A DNA stretch of 64,000 bases from Pararhodobacter aggregans (GCF_003075525.1 NZ_QDDR01000008.1:207143-271142); one strand, 5' to 3'; counted from the stretch's first letter, positions 54,698 through 63,871 are shown. The notes: generated from the letters alone by a model not told the origin. Numbers and translations: made by a program.

Positions 54698-54901
54698 ATG
54701 GCCGTTCAACAGAACCGCGTGACCCGCTCCCGTCGCAACATGCGCCGCGCTCATGATGCGCTGGTTGCGGGCAATCCGAATGAATGCCCGTCCTGCGGCG
54801 AGCTGAAGCGCCCGCACCACGTGTGCCCGTCCTGCGGTCACTACGACAGCCGCGAAGTGATCGCGCAAGCCAGCGTCGACCTGGACGACGACGCGGCCTG
54901 A
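54698..54901 (+). CDS. rpmF: 50S ribosomal protein L32
   Basis: A 67-residue zinc-ribbon ribosomal protein: [20 protein letters not shown] at the start and four zinc cysteines C30, C33, C43 and C46 in CPSC...CPSC. This is the zinc-binding (C+) form, so a zinc-free replacement elsewhere in the genome is possible. It precedes plsX by 23 bases. Confidence 0.97.
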   Translation: MAVQQNRVTRSRRNMRRAHDALVAGNPNECPSCGELKRPHHVCPSCGHYDSREVIAQASVDLDDDAA

Positions 54902-54924
54902 CGGTCTCGACCGGCGGTGCAACG

Positions 54925-56043
54925 ATGACGTCCGAGACGGAACATCCGCACGCCGGTGAGCCGGTGCCTGGTTCGGCTTCGGGTCGGATCATCATATCCG
55001 TCGATGCGATGGGCGGCGACCGGGGACCCTCGGCCGTCGTTTCCGGCTGCGCGCAATCGGTGCGGGACAATCCCCGCGTCGATATCCTGCTGCATGGCGA
55101 CAAGGCCGTGCTGGAGCCGCTGGTCGCGCGGGAAACCGCGCTGGCCGGACGGCTTACGCTGGTCCATGCCGAGGGCATCGTGACCATGCATGACAAACCC
55201 AGCCATGTGATGCGCCACGGCAAGGACACCTCGATGTGGTCCGCCATCACCGCGCTGAAGGACGGCACCGGCATGGCCGCGGTCAGCTGCGGCAATACCG
55301 GCGCGCTGATGGCGGTCTCCATGCTGCAATTGCGGCGGATGGAGGGGGTGAACCGCCCCGCCATCGCCTGCCTCTGGCCCTCGCGCGGGCGGCACGGGTT
55401 CAACACCATGCTCGATGTCGGCGCCGATGTGAAAGCCGAGGCCGAGGATCTGCTGGCCTACGCCATCATGGGCGTGACCTATTTCCGCAACGGCTTCGGC
55501 GAGCCCCGGCCCCGGGTCGGTCTGCTGAATGTCGGCACCGAGGAACACAAGGGCCGGGCCGAGATCAAGGCCGCCCATGATCTGATCGCGCGGCACGAGG
55601 AGACGGGGCGCTACGAATACGTGGGCTTCGTCGAGGGCTCGGACATCCCTTCCGACCGCGTGGACGTGATCGTCACCGACGGCTTTACCGGCAATGTCGC
55701 GCTGAAGACCGGCGAGGGCACGGCCAAACTCATTTCCGATTTCACCCGTCAGAGCCTGACCTCGGGCCCGCTGGCCATCCTGGGCGCGATCCTGGCGCGG
55801 GGGGCGTTGAAGCGCCTTTCCGGCCGGGTCGATCCGCGCCGGGTCAATGGCGGCGTCTTCCTGGGCCTCAACGGCACGGTGGTGAAATCGCACGGTTCCG
55901 CCGATTCGACCGGCGTGGCGGCGGCCATCGGCCTGGCCGCCAAGCTGGCGCAATCGGGATACCGCGGTCGCATGGCCGAACGCCTTGTGATCGCTTCCAA
56001 GACGGCTCAGGATGCGGGCCCCGGGAATGGTGAGTCGGCATGA
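54925..56043 (+). CDS. plsX: Phosphate acyltransferase PlsX
   Basis: Converts acyl-ACP to acyl-phosphate for PlsY in phospholipid synthesis. 372 residues: IIISVDAMGGDRGPSAVVSG near the N-terminus, AVSCGNTGALMAVSMLQL, PRVGLLNVGTEEHKG and DVIVTDGFTGNVALKTGEG. The first 25 residues (MTSETEHPHAGEPVPGSASG) are a variable leader; the start is the only ATG after rpmF. Its stop overlaps the fabH start by ATGA. Confidence 0.95.
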   Translation: MTSETEHPHAGEPVPGSASGRIIISVDAMGGDRGPSAVVSGCAQSVRDNPRVDILLHGDKAVLEPLVARETALAGRLTLVHAEGIVTMHDKPSHVMRHGKDTSMWSAITALKDGTGMAAVSCGNTGALMAVSMLQLRRMEGVNRPAIACLWPSRGRHGFNTMLDVGADVKAEAEDLLAYAIMGVTYFRNGFGEPRPRVGLLNVGTEEHKGRAEIKAAHDLIARHEETGRYEYVGFVEGSDIPSDRVDVIVTDGFTGNVALKTGEGTAKLISDFTRQSLTSGPLAILGAILARGALKRLSGRVDPRRVNGGVFLGLNGTVVKSHGSADSTGVAAAIGLAAKLAQSGYRGRMAERLVIASKTAQDAGPGNGESA

Positions 56044-57026
56044 TAGAGAACAACGTCACGCGGGCCGTGGTCATCGGTCACGGCCACTATCTGCCTGAGC
56101 GCGTTGTCGAAAACGCGGAATTCGAGAAGACGCTCGATACCTCGCACGACTGGATCGTGTCGCGTTCCGGCATCGAACGGCGGCATTTCGCGGCCGAGGG
56201 CGAGATGACCTCGCATCTGGCGGCCAAGGCCGCCCGCGCCGCGCTGGAACAGGCCGGTATCGGCGCCGAGACGATCGACGCCATCGTCGTCGCCACCTCG
56301 ACCCCCGATTTCACCTTCCCCTCGGTCGCCACCATGGTTCAGGCCGAGATCGGCGCGCAGAAGGCCTATGCCTTCGACGTGCAGGCGGTCTGCGCGGGCT
56401 TCGTCTTTGCGCTGGCCAATGCCAATGCGCTGATCGTCTCGGGCCAGGCCAAGCGGATCCTGGTGATCGGGGCCGAGACCTTCAGCCGGATCATGGACTG
56501 GACCGACCGTGGCACCTGCGTCCTCTTCGGCGACGGTGCGGGCGCCGTGATCCTCGAGGCGCAGCCGGGTCAGGGCCTGCCCTCGGACCGGGGCGTCCTG
56601 TCCACGGATCTCAATTCCGACGGGCGCTTCCGCGACCTTCTTTACGTGGATGGCGGCGTGTCCTCGACCGGGACCGCCGGGCAGCTTCGCATGCAGGGCA
56701 ACCAGGTGTTCCGCCACGCGGTCGAGAAACTGACCGAGACCGCCGAAACCGCGCTCGGCAAGGCCGGGGTCGCGCCCGGCGATGTCGACTGGATCGTGCC
56801 GCATCAGGCCAATATCCGCATCATCCAGGGCACGGCCAAGAAGATGGGCGTGTCGATGGATCATGTGATCGTCACCGTGCAGGATCACGGCAACACCTCG
56901 GCCGCCTCGATTCCGCTGGCGCTGTCGGTGGGGGCGGCGCAGGGCAAACTGAAGCAGGGCGACCTGATCGTGACCGAGGCCATCGGTGGCGGTCTGGCCT
57001 GGGGCGCCGTGGTGCTGCGCTGGTAG
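56040..57026 (+). CDS. fabH: Beta-ketoacyl-ACP synthase III
   Basis: Starts fatty-acid synthesis by condensing acetyl-CoA with malonyl-ACP. 328 residues of thiolase fold with complete catalytic set: C118 in AVCAGFVFAL, H255 in VPHQANIRII, N285 in DHGNTSAASI. The ACP/CoA region SRSGIERRHFAAEGEMTSHL is standard. Translationally coupled to plsX. Confidence 0.97.
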   Translation: MIENNVTRAVVIGHGHYLPERVVENAEFEKTLDTSHDWIVSRSGIERRHFAAEGEMTSHLAAKAARAALEQAGIGAETIDAIVVATSTPDFTFPSVATMVQAEIGAQKAYAFDVQAVCAGFVFALANANALIVSGQAKRILVIGAETFSRIMDWTDRGTCVLFGDGAGAVILEAQPGQGLPSDRGVLSTDLNSDGRFRDLLYVDGGVSSTGTAGQLRMQGNQVFRHAVEKLTETAETALGKAGVAPGDVDWIVPHQANIRIIQGTAKKMGVSMDHVIVTVQDHGNTSAASIPLALSVGAAQGKLKQGDLIVTEAIGGGLAWGAVVLRW

Positions 57027-57079
57027 GCAAGGCCCCGCGCTTGAGACCTTGTGCAAACAACGCACCGCAAACCCCGGTG

Positions 57080-57108
57080 TTGACAGTCAAAATTCCTTGC
57101 AGCATCCT
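57080..57108 (+). promoter_or_regulatory. Candidate promoter of ihfA-merR
   Basis: TTGACA (57080-57085), 17-base spacer, CATCCT (57103-57108). The -35 is consensus, the -10 poor. It sits in the 117-base gap before ihfA. Confidence 0.45.
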
Positions 57109-57143
57109 TGCGGTGCAGCCAGTCAATCACCGGGGAGATTGAG

Positions 57144-57455
57144 ATGAGCGAAAAAACTCTGACACGGATGGATCTGAGCGAAGCAGTGTTCCGCGAAGTG
57201 GGACTCTCTCGCAACGAATCCGCCGCTCTTGTCGAGGCGGTGATCCAGTACATGTCGGATGCACTGGTCGAGGGCGAGCAGGTCAAGATCTCGTCCTTCG
57301 GCACCTTCAGTGTCCGCTCCAAGGCCGAACGGCTGGGGCGCAATCCCAAGACCGGTGAAGAAGTGCCGATCAGCCCGCGTCGTGTTCTCTCCTTCCGGCC
57401 GTCGCATCTGATGAAGGATCGCGTCTCCAGCGGGAACCTGCGCAACAAGGCCTAA
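57144..57455 (+). CDS. ihfA: Integration host factor alpha subunit
   Basis: DNA-bending nucleoid protein, forms a heterodimer with IhfB. 103 residues: [20 protein letters not shown] start, [14 protein letters not shown] core and the arm [11 protein letters not shown] at 66-76 with the intercalating proline P68. A GGGGAG ribosome-binding site precedes MSEKTL. It is followed three bases later by a MerR-type gene, the conserved alphaproteobacterial order. Confidence 0.97.
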   Translation: MSEKTLTRMDLSEAVFREVGLSRNESAALVEAVIQYMSDALVEGEQVKISSFGTFSVRSKAERLGRNPKTGEEVPISPRRVLSFRPSHLMKDRVSSGNLRNKA

Positions 57456-57458
57456 GGC

Positions 57459-58352
57459 ATGAAAAAGGCGCCAGAGGCCTTTCGCACGATCAGCGAAGTG
57501 GCCGATATCCTGGATACCCCGGCGCATGTGCTGCGGTTTTGGGAAAGCAAATTCTATCAGATCAGGCCCGTGAAGCGGGCGGGCGGGCGTCGGTATTACC
57601 GGCCCGACGACGTGGCGCTGATAAACGGCATCAAGGCCCTGCTGCAAAGCCAGGGCATGACCATCCGTGGCGTGCAGCGGGTCTTGCAGGAACAGGGCGT
57701 GAAGCATGTCGCGGGTCTGGGCGGCCCGCTGCGTGAGCTTGAGCCCGTAACCGCTGGCGAAGACGAGGATTTCGACCTGTCGGAGGACCTTGAGGATCCT
57801 GCCATCGACGAGGCCGAGATCGTCAGCGATCCGCCGCTGTCCGACCGAATCCCCGCGCCCGCCACCCGGCCGGTGACCGCGACCCTCGCCCCGGTTGAGG
57901 ATGAGCCCGTGGCGCTGACGCCCGAGCCTGTCCTCGCAGAAGCGCGCGCGCGTCCGGCCGAAGCCGGATTGCCCGAGGAGCCCCCGCTGGGGACGCTGAC
58001 CGAGGACGAGATCGAACCCGCCGAGGCGCTGGACCTCGCGCCCGAATCCGCGGCCGATATCCTGCCCGAGGGGCTGGAGGAGGCCCCGGAATCGCCCGCC
58101 GTGGCGCCCGCGCCCGAGCCGGTGGCCGCGAACGCCGAGCCCGTCCCGGAGACGCCCCCTGCCCCTGCGGCCCAGCCCGCCCCCGGGATCGAGGCGATGG
58201 AGCCTTCGGAGCGGGCCATGCTGGCGCGGCGGCTGCGGGGCATGGCGCGCGGTGGTCTCGGCCCCCGGCGCGACCGGGCCGAAATGCTGGCGCGGCGCAT
58301 CGACGCGCTTCTGGAACGGATGTCCGAGGCTTCGGGCGCCGGGCGCTGGTGA
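57459..58352 (+). CDS. MerR-family regulator with long acidic, proline-rich extension
   Basis: A 297-residue protein. Residues about 8-78 are a MerR DNA-binding domain ([20 protein letters not shown], then [20 protein letters not shown]). Residues about 90-250 are a long low-complexity region rich in Glu, Pro and Ala. The C-terminus ([20 protein letters not shown], then [13 protein letters not shown]) is a basic helical tail. No metal-binding cysteines are present. Located after ihfA as in other alphaproteobacteria, where its role is not known. Confidence 0.92.
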   Translation: MKKAPEAFRTISEVADILDTPAHVLRFWESKFYQIRPVKRAGGRRYYRPDDVALINGIKALLQSQGMTIRGVQRVLQEQGVKHVAGLGGPLRELEPVTAGEDEDFDLSEDLEDPAIDEAEIVSDPPLSDRIPAPATRPVTATLAPVEDEPVALTPEPVLAEARARPAEAGLPEEPPLGTLTEDEIEPAEALDLAPESAADILPEGLEEAPESPAVAPAPEPVAANAEPVPETPPAPAAQPAPGIEAMEPSERAMLARRLRGMARGGLGPRRDRAEMLARRIDALLERMSEASGAGRW

Positions 58353-58420
58353 TTCCGGCCGCTCTGGCAGGGGCCTTGGCGGGCCGTGAAAATTTCCCGT
58401 CCGACCCGGCATTTTGGCGC

Positions 58421-58448
58421 TTGCCCCCGCCGCGAAAACGGGTAGAAA
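58421..58448 (+). promoter_or_regulatory. Promoter of tRNA-Pro
   Basis: TTGCCC (58421-58426), 16-base spacer, TAGAAA (58443-58448), predicting a start three to four bases before the mature tRNA. Confidence 0.6.
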
Positions 58449-58457
58449 GCGCCTCGT

Positions 58458-58535
58458 CGGGCTGTGGCGCAGTCTGGTTAGCGCGTCCGTCTGGGGGGCG
58501 GAAGGTCGTGAGTTCGAATCTCGCCAGCCCGACCA
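58458..58535 (+). tRNA. tRNA-Pro (anticodon GGG)
   Basis: A complete 78-base cloverleaf with encoded CCA. Acceptor stem CGGGCTG/CAGCCCG, D stem GCGC/GCGC, anticodon stem TCCGT/GCGGA with loop CTGGGGG (anticodon GGG), T stem GTGAG/CTCGC with loop TTCGAAT. It reads CCC and CCU proline codons. Confidence 0.96.
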
Positions 58536-58542
58536 TCACAAT

Positions 58543-58579
58543 CCGCCCGTGGCCTTCTGGCTGCGGGCGGTTTGCTTTT
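58543..58579 (+). terminator. Intrinsic terminator of tRNA-Pro
   Basis: CCGCCCG (58543-58549) pairs with CGGGCGG (58564-58570), with an inner GCC/GGC extension, followed by TTTGCTTTT. It lies eight bases after the tRNA and just ahead of the dCTP deaminase gene. Confidence 0.85.
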
Positions 58580-58592
58580 CGGGAGGCTTGAG

Positions 58593-59684
58593 ATGACCCA
58601 GAACCCAGTGGCGAACCCGGGTGTCCTGCCCTCGCAGGCGCTGCGGCTGTTGATCGACCGCGGCGTGCTGGGCGCAAGTCCCGCCATCTTGCCCGATCAG
58701 GTGCAGCCCGCCAGCCTGGACCTGCGGCTGGGCGGCACGGCCCACCGGCTGCGCGCCTCGTTCCTGCCGGGCAAGGGCCGGACGGTGGCCGAGCGCCTCC
58801 CGGAATTCGAGATGCACCGATTCCCCCTCGGCGCCGGCATGGTGCTGGAAAAAGGCTGCGTCTATGTCGTCGAACTGGCCGAGACACTGGCGCTGCCCGA
58901 GGGGATGAGCGCGGTGACCAATGCCAAAAGCTCGACCGGCCGCCTCGATCTGCTGGTCCGGGTCATCACCGACCACGGCGTCGAATTCGACCGGATTCCC
59001 GCGGGTTACAAGGGCAAGCTCTATGCCGAGATCTGCCCCCGCTCGTTCTCGGTGCTGGTGCGGCCGGGGATGCGGCTCAATCAGATCCGGCTGCGGCAGG
59101 GTCAGGCGGTGCTGTCGGATACCGAGCTGAAGGCGCTCAACGCCGAGGTGCCGCTGGTCTCCGGCGAGGCGGTTATTTCCGAGGGCCTCGGCTTTTCCGT
59201 CGATCTGCGGCCCGAGGGGACGACGCTGGTCGGCTACCGCGCCAAGCCCCATGCCGGGGTCATCGACCTCGACCGTATCGGCCATTACGACCGCGCCGAT
59301 TTCTGGGAGGAGCTGCACAGCTCGAACGGGCAGCTGATCCTCGATCCCGGCGCCTTCTACATCCTGGTGAGCCGCGAGTCGGTCTGCATCCCGCCGGGCT
59401 ATGCCGCCGAGATGGCGCCCTACCTGGCCATGGTCGGCGAGTTCCGGGTGCATTACGCGGGCTTCTTCGACCCGGGCTTCGGCCATGCCGCGGCGGATGG
59501 CGTCGGCGCACGGGGCGTGCTGGAGGTCCGCTGCCACGAGGCGCCCTTCGCGCTGGAGGACGGGCAGATCGTCGGCCGTCTGGTCTACGAGCGGATGAGC
59601 GCGGTGCCTGACCGGCTCTATGGTGCGGGGATCGCGTCGAATTATCAGGGCCAGGGCCTGAAACTCGCCAAGCACTTCAAATGA
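58593..59684 (+). CDS. dcd: Double-length 2'-deoxycytidine 5'-triphosphate deaminase
   Basis: Deaminates dCTP to dUTP in thymidylate supply. 363 residues, about twice the usual length: two dUTPase-like beta domains in tandem. The first holds LPDQVQPASLDLRLGG, SSTGRLDLLVRVITDHGVEF and GKLYAEICPRSFSVLVRPGM; the second, from about 210, repeats the fold (ILVSRESVCIPPGYAAEMAP, VHYAGFFDPGFGH). This tandem form is common in alphaproteobacteria. It starts at the ATG after GGGAGG and ends in a bidirectional terminator. Confidence 0.92.
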   Translation: MTQNPVANPGVLPSQALRLLIDRGVLGASPAILPDQVQPASLDLRLGGTAHRLRASFLPGKGRTVAERLPEFEMHRFPLGAGMVLEKGCVYVVELAETLALPEGMSAVTNAKSSTGRLDLLVRVITDHGVEFDRIPAGYKGKLYAEICPRSFSVLVRPGMRLNQIRLRQGQAVLSDTELKALNAEVPLVSGEAVISEGLGFSVDLRPEGTTLVGYRAKPHAGVIDLDRIGHYDRADFWEELHSSNGQLILDPGAFYILVSRESVCIPPGYAAEMAPYLAMVGEFRVHYAGFFDPGFGHAAADGVGARGVLEVRCHEAPFALEDGQIVGRLVYERMSAVPDRLYGAGIASNYQGQGLKLAKHFK

Positions 59685-59687
59685 AAC

Positions 59688-59709
59688 GGGGCCCTCGCGG
59701 GCCCCTTTT
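59688..59709. terminator. Bidirectional terminator between dcd and the TDT transporter gene
   Basis: GGGGCCC (59688-59694) pairs with GGGCCCC (59699-59705) with a TCGC loop; TTTT follows on the plus strand and GTTTCATTTG on the minus strand. It serves two convergent genes. Confidence 0.85.
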
Positions 59710-59712
59710 CCG

Positions 59713-60735
59713 TCATGCCGTGGCGGCGTTGGTCTTGGGGCCCAGCTCGCCCTTGGCCCACATCGTATAGACCCGGAAGGTGATCCAGGGGATGAAGCCG
59801 GTGGCAAAGGCCAGAATCGCCGCGCCGATCCAGAGCCCGGGTGCCCCCAGCGCCCAGATCGCCGCCGAAGCCACCGCCGCCATCGGGAAGGTCAGCGACG
59901 CCCAGAGCGGCGAGAAGCCCGAGTGCAGCAGCCAGTTGGCCTTGACGATCATCACCGCCATCAGCGCCAGCGCGACGATCGCGAAGACCAGCGCCACGCT
60001 CTGATAGCCCAGCAGCGCCGAGACCGTGGCGAAAAGCGAGGCAGGCGCCGCGTGGATCGCCATGAAGGGCCGGAGCGGCGCGGGCGGGATGGTGCGGATC
60101 AGCTGCCGCAGGCTCGCCAGCCAGATCAGCGCCGCGGCTGGCATGGTCAGCCAGAGGATCCAGGTCGACGCCTCGACATAGCCCAGCGGGATCAGCGTCA
60201 GCGGCGCCAGAATGTAGCCGACATAGGTGAGGTGAAAGACCGGCGTGACGCCGCGTCCCTCCTTCGGTCCGGTGCCGACCCGCCAGGTGATCAGGCTGCC
60301 GACCAATGCCAGCGCGCCCATGCCGCCGACCGCCATCCAGAAGGCCAGATCCGGCGCATAGGGCCTGAGTGCGGCACCGGCGAGGATGAAGGACAATACC
60401 ATAGCCACGGTACCCGCGCGACCGGGCAGCACCGCCAGCTCCTCCATCACCACGCCGGGGCGGCGCAGCGGTTTCGAAAGCCAGGCGACCAGCGCGAAGG
60501 CATAGAGCAGCAGCACCGCGCCCAGGATCGCCTCGCCCACCGGCTGCAGCGGGGCCATGCCCGGCTGCAGCGCGAGGTTGCGCCAGCTCAGCCCCAGTCC
60601 GAACATCCCCATCACCGGCGAGAAGATCGCCGGTGGCGTGCGCCGCCACAGGCCCGGTGTCTTCTGCACCAGCGGCGGCGGTGGCGGGAAATGCCGCGGC
60701 TTGATCGAGGGAACGGGTCGCGGGCTGTCTGTCAT
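59713..60735 (-). CDS. TDT (TehA/SLAC1) family membrane transporter
   Basis: A 340-residue membrane protein with ten hydrophobic segments of the tellurite-resistance/dicarboxylate transporter family. RTPPAIFSPVMGMFGLGLSW near 31-50 is the family N-terminus and VFHLTYVGYILAPLTLIPLG is a typical helix pair. Related proteins are anion channels (SLAC1, TehA) or dicarboxylate/sulfite exporters; those linked to tellurite gave the name. The start MTDSPRPVP is the only one that excludes the low-complexity upstream frame. The family link does not prove tellurite transport here. Confidence 0.88.
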   Translation of the reverse strand: MTDSPRPVPSIKPRHFPPPPPLVQKTPGLWRRTPPAIFSPVMGMFGLGLSWRNLALQPGMAPLQPVGEAILGAVLLLYAFALVAWLSKPLRRPGVVMEELAVLPGRAGTVAMVLSFILAGAALRPYAPDLAFWMAVGGMGALALVGSLITWRVGTGPKEGRGVTPVFHLTYVGYILAPLTLIPLGYVEASTWILWLTMPAAALIWLASLRQLIRTIPPAPLRPFMAIHAAPASLFATVSALLGYQSVALVFAIVALALMAVMIVKANWLLHSGFSPLWASLTFPMAAVASAAIWALGAPGLWIGAAILAFATGFIPWITFRVYTMWAKGELGPKTNAATA

Positions 60736-60887
60736 GGCGGCTCTCCGGCAGGGATCGGCGCCACTGAACCCGCTGCACCCCGGGCGCGCAAGAGGACTTT
60801 GCGTCGCGCCGGTGCCCTGCCCGCCCACAAAGCCCGTGGAGCGCGGCCCGGGTTCCCGCTATGAAGGGGCAAAGACCCGAGGGAAAT

Positions 60888-61862
60888 ATGTCCGACAGAC
60901 CCCTGCATTCCTGGCCCTTCACGCCCGCGCCCCAGCTTGTCGCCGATATCGGCGGCACCAACACCCGCGTGGCGCTGGCCGATGCCGGGGTGCTGAGGCA
61001 GGGCTCGATCCGCAAATATCCCAACCACGGCCGGGCCTCGCTGGCCGAGATCCTGCAGCAATATCTGGCGGAAACCGCGACCGGCGATTGCGCCGGGGTC
61101 TGCGTCGCGGCGGCGGGGCCGGTGCGCGACGGGGTGGCGCGGATGACCAACCTCGACTGGGAGATCACCGCCGGGGATCTGGCCCGCGTCGGCCGGACCG
61201 ACCGCGTGGCGATTCTGAACGATCTGCAGGCGCAGGGGCACGCGCTGGCCTCGCTCGACCCACGGCATCTGCGGGTGCTGCTGCCCGGCCAGCCCGCCCC
61301 CGCAGGCGCCACGCAATTGGTCGTCGGCGCCGGCACCGGCTTCAACGCGGCGCCGGTCCATCACCTGCCGGGCGGCACCCATGTGGCGCCCTCGGAATGC
61401 GGGCATATCCACCTGCCCCGCAAGGGCGAGCAGGAGGCGGCGCTGGCCCGCCATCTGGCCGAACTGCACGGCATCGCCACCATCGAGGAGGTGCTCTGCG
61501 GCCGGGGTCTGGTGGCGCTGCACCGCTGGCTCAGCGGGCAGGAACTGGCGGGCGACGCGCTGACCGCCGCCATCGCCGCGGGCGAGCCCGCCGCGCGCAA
61601 GACCGGGCAACTTTACGCCCGGATCATGGGCCGGTCGCTGGCGACGCTGGCGCTGGTGCACCTGCCCTATGGCGGGATCTTCCTGATCGGCAGCGTGGCC
61701 CGGGCCATGGCCCCGCATCTGGTGGCGCTCGGCATGGGCGAGGCCTTCCGTGACATGGGCCGGTTCAGCCCGATGATGGCCGAATTCCCGGTCGCCATGG
61801 TCGAGGACGATTACGCGGCCCTCCTGGGCTGCGCCGCGCATCTGGCCGGCCGGCCGCACTGA
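60888..61862 (+). CDS. glk: Glucokinase
   Basis: Phosphorylates glucose with ATP, feeding Zwf and Pgi. A 324-residue Glk-type ROK-related kinase: LVADIGGTNTRVALADAG near 17-34 (phosphate 1 motif), VVGAGTGFNAA, and SECGHIHLPRKGEQE near 176-190. I use the second ATG, which has GAGGGA upstream. Followed closely by an M48 peptidase gene. Confidence 0.95.
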   Translation: MSDRPLHSWPFTPAPQLVADIGGTNTRVALADAGVLRQGSIRKYPNHGRASLAEILQQYLAETATGDCAGVCVAAAGPVRDGVARMTNLDWEITAGDLARVGRTDRVAILNDLQAQGHALASLDPRHLRVLLPGQPAPAGATQLVVGAGTGFNAAPVHHLPGGTHVAPSECGHIHLPRKGEQEAALARHLAELHGIATIEEVLCGRGLVALHRWLSGQELAGDALTAAIAAGEPAARKTGQLYARIMGRSLATLALVHLPYGGIFLIGSVARAMAPHLVALGMGEAFRDMGRFSPMMAEFPVAMVEDDYAALLGCAAHLAGRPH

Positions 61863-61899
61863 CCTTGCCAGGGCGGGCCCGAGCCGCCATATCGGAGGC

Positions 61900-62586
61900 A
61901 TGCTGCTGCGCCTCCTCCCCTTCATCCTCGCCGCCCTCTACGGGCTGGCATATTGGCATTTCTCGGCCTGGCGCACCAAGCGCGAGCTGGATCAAAGCTC
62001 GACGCCGCTGAAGGACGACACGCTGCAGGGGCTGACCGACCAGATGGCGGCGGTGCTGGACCTGCCGGTCATCACCGTCCATGTCCATGAAACCCCGGTC
62101 ATCAACGGGCTGGCGGCGCCGGACGGACGGATCTTCCTGACGCGCGGCTTCCTGGACCGCTACCGCGCGGGCGAGGTCAGCGCCGAGGAACTGGCCTCGG
62201 TCATCGCCCATGAGCTGGGCCATGTGGCGCTGGGGCATACGCGGCGGCGGATGATCGACTTTTCGGGACAGAACGCGGTACGGATGGCGCTGGCGGCGGT
62301 GCTGGGGCGGCTGATCCCGGGTCTGGGCGTGATGATCGCCAATGTGCTGGTGTCGATGCTGGCCGCGGGCCTCAGCCGCAAGGACGAATACGCCGCCGAT
62401 GAATACGCCGCGGCGCTGCTGACCAAGGCCGGGATCGGCACGGCGCCGCAGAAATCGCTGCTGTCGCGCCTGTCGTCGCTCACCGGCGCCCGGGGCGGCC
62501 CGCCGGTCTGGCTGGCCTCGCATCCCCGGACCGAGGATCGCGTGGCCGCCATTGAAGCCCTGGAACAGCGCTGGCGGGTGGATTGA
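61900..62586 (+). CDS. M48-family membrane metallopeptidase
   Basis: A 228-residue zinc peptidase of the HtpX/BepA/Oma1 clan. A membrane helix covers about 3-20, the zinc motif is H104-E-L-G-H108 in VIAHELGHVALGH, a second helix pair lies near 125-150 and the third ligand region is SRKDEYAADEYAA near 156-168. It is short for HtpX and lacks TPR repeats, so is a minimal M48 protein. Begins 38 bases after glk and probably shares its transcript. Substrate unknown. Confidence 0.92.
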   Translation: MLLRLLPFILAALYGLAYWHFSAWRTKRELDQSSTPLKDDTLQGLTDQMAAVLDLPVITVHVHETPVINGLAAPDGRIFLTRGFLDRYRAGEVSAEELASVIAHELGHVALGHTRRRMIDFSGQNAVRMALAAVLGRLIPGLGVMIANVLVSMLAAGLSRKDEYAADEYAAALLTKAGIGTAPQKSLLSRLSSLTGARGGPPVWLASHPRTEDRVAAIEALEQRWRVD

Positions 62587-62614
62587 AAAAAGACGCGAGG
62601 CCCGAAGGCCCCGC
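62586..62614 (-). terminator. Intrinsic terminator of the VOC gene
   Basis: On the minus strand GCGGGGCC and GGCCTCGC form an 8-bp stem with one G-T pair and a TTCG tetraloop, followed by GTCTTTTTTC. It lies about 75 bases after the VOC stop and touches the end of the convergent M48 gene. Confidence 0.8.
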
Positions 62615-62686
62615 GCCCTGAAAGGCGATCACTAGGTGCTCGAAACGCCGTCACCCTGCCCCAGGGCCGTGACAATCGCGTGACGC

Positions 62687-63238
62687 TCAGACCTTGTCCA
62701 TTTCCTTTTCGTGCAGCCAGGCGGCCTGACGCGGCGCGCGCTTGGTGCGGCTCCATTCCTCCAGCATCTCATCCTTGACCGCCGCCGCCTTGGCCGCCAT
62801 CTCGGCCGCGCCGGGGTCGTCATAGGCCAGCTCGATCCGGTGGCCGTTCGGGTCGAAGAAATAGATCGAGTGGAACACCGAATGGTCGGTGACGCCCAGC
62901 ACCTCGACCCCGTTGGCCTCCAGATGCTCCTTGTAGGCCACCAGCGTGTCGCGGTCGGCCACTTTCAGCGCCAGATGCTGCACCCATTTCGGCGTGTTCT
63001 CGTCGCGGCCCATCTCGGGCTTGGTCGGCAGTTCGAAAAAGGCCAGCACATTGCCCATGCCCGCATCGAGGAAGATGTGCATGTAGGGATCGGGCTCATG
63101 GGTCGAGGGCACGTGGTTCTCGGCGAAAGCCAGCGTGTAATCCATGTTGAGGTTCTTCTTGTACCACTCGACCGTCTCCTTCGCGTCCTTGCAGCGATAG
63201 GCGACGTGATGGATCTGCTGGATCTTCAGTTCGGGCAT
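62687..63238 (-). CDS. VOC-family (glyoxalase/dioxygenase-fold) protein
   Basis: A 183-residue vicinal-oxygen-chelate protein: QIHHVAYRCKDAKETVEWYKK near 8-28 (metal ligand H10 or H11), MHIFLDAGMGNVLAFFELP, VQHLALKVADRDTLV with a second histidine, and FFDPNGHRIELAYDD with a glutamate ligand. Two paired modules form one metal site. The chemistry (dioxygenase, isomerase or resistance) is open. The start follows GGAGG with five-base spacing. A TTGC-AAGT-GCAA dyad lies upstream, like those near PHB-related genes. Confidence 0.9.
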   Translation of the reverse strand: MPELKIQQIHHVAYRCKDAKETVEWYKKNLNMDYTLAFAENHVPSTHEPDPYMHIFLDAGMGNVLAFFELPTKPEMGRDENTPKWVQHLALKVADRDTLVAYKEHLEANGVEVLGVTDHSVFHSIYFFDPNGHRIELAYDDPGAAEMAAKAAAVKDEMLEEWSRTKRAPRQAAWLHEKEMDKV

Positions 63239-63253
63239 GGCTTCCTCCATTCA

Positions 63254-63265
63254 TTGCAAGTGCAA
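63254..63265 (-). promoter_or_regulatory. TTGC-N4-GCAA dyad upstream of VOC gene
   Basis: TTGC-AAGT-GCAA lies about 16 bases upstream of the VOC start. It matches the dyad before bdhA in spacing and could bind the same TGC-recognising repressor. Confidence 0.4.
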
Positions 63266-63325
63266 CAATATGGTGTGAGGAACCACGAATCGCCCCGCCC
63301 TGTCAAGATCGTTGCTGATACAATG

Positions 63326-63351
63326 AAAACGGGCCCCGGTCAGGGGGCCCG
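63326..63351 (-). terminator. Intrinsic terminator of the curli-type locus
   Basis: On the minus strand CGGGCCCC pairs with GGGGCCCG over eight bases with a six-base loop, then TTTTCATT. It is 20 bases after the stop of the secreted-protein gene. Confidence 0.85.
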
Positions 63352-63371
63352 CTTCCACCGGTGTATCAGGC

Positions 63372-63803
63372 TCAGCGATCCATGCGGATCATGATCGAGC
63401 GCATCATGTCGACCGCCCGGTTCTCGCCCGGGACATCGTCGAACATCGCCCGAGCCCGGCCGCGGGTGGTGACCTCGGGCGGCAGATCCTCGATCACGCG
63501 GTTGCGGCTGCGGTCGCGGAAGAAACCGTCGAACGGGTTCAGCCACATGAAGAGCCGGGCCAGGCCGCTCGGCTCCTCGATGCGGTCGCGGGCCGGATGG
63601 CGCAGGACCAGCGGCTCATGGCTGATGGTCGAGGGCGCCACGTAATGCGTGCCGATCCCGTCACGGATCACGGTGCCCATCGGCGATTGCTGGATGCGCA
63701 GCGTGTTGCTGCCCTGGGTCGAGATGATGGTCGTGGCGCCCACCGCCCCGGCGCTCAGGGCGGCGGCGGCGGCAAGGGCGGAGATCGAAGCAAAGCGGGT
63801 CAT
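63372..63803 (-). CDS. Secreted protein associated with curlin gene
   Basis: A 143-residue exported protein of unknown function. A signal peptide covers about 1-23 (ISALAAAAALSAGAVGA). The mature start TTIISTQGSNTLRIQQSP resembles a single curlin-like strand, then the protein becomes arginine-rich (residues 75-143: RLFMWLNPFDGFFRDRSRNR). It follows the partial curlin gene on the same strand and may be an assembly or regulatory factor of that fibre. I cannot match it to CsgE, F, G or H. Confidence 0.75.
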   Translation of the reverse strand: MTRFASISALAAAAALSAGAVGATTIISTQGSNTLRIQQSPMGTVIRDGIGTHYVAPSTISHEPLVLRHPARDRIEEPSGLARLFMWLNPFDGFFRDRSRNRVIEDLPPEVTTRGRARAMFDDVPGENRAVDMMRSIMIRMDR

Positions 63804-63871
63804 GGGGAAATTCCTTTCAACAGGGGTTGCAGGAGGGGTCTTGGTCTTGGGCTGGCGGTCTTGGGGGCGGC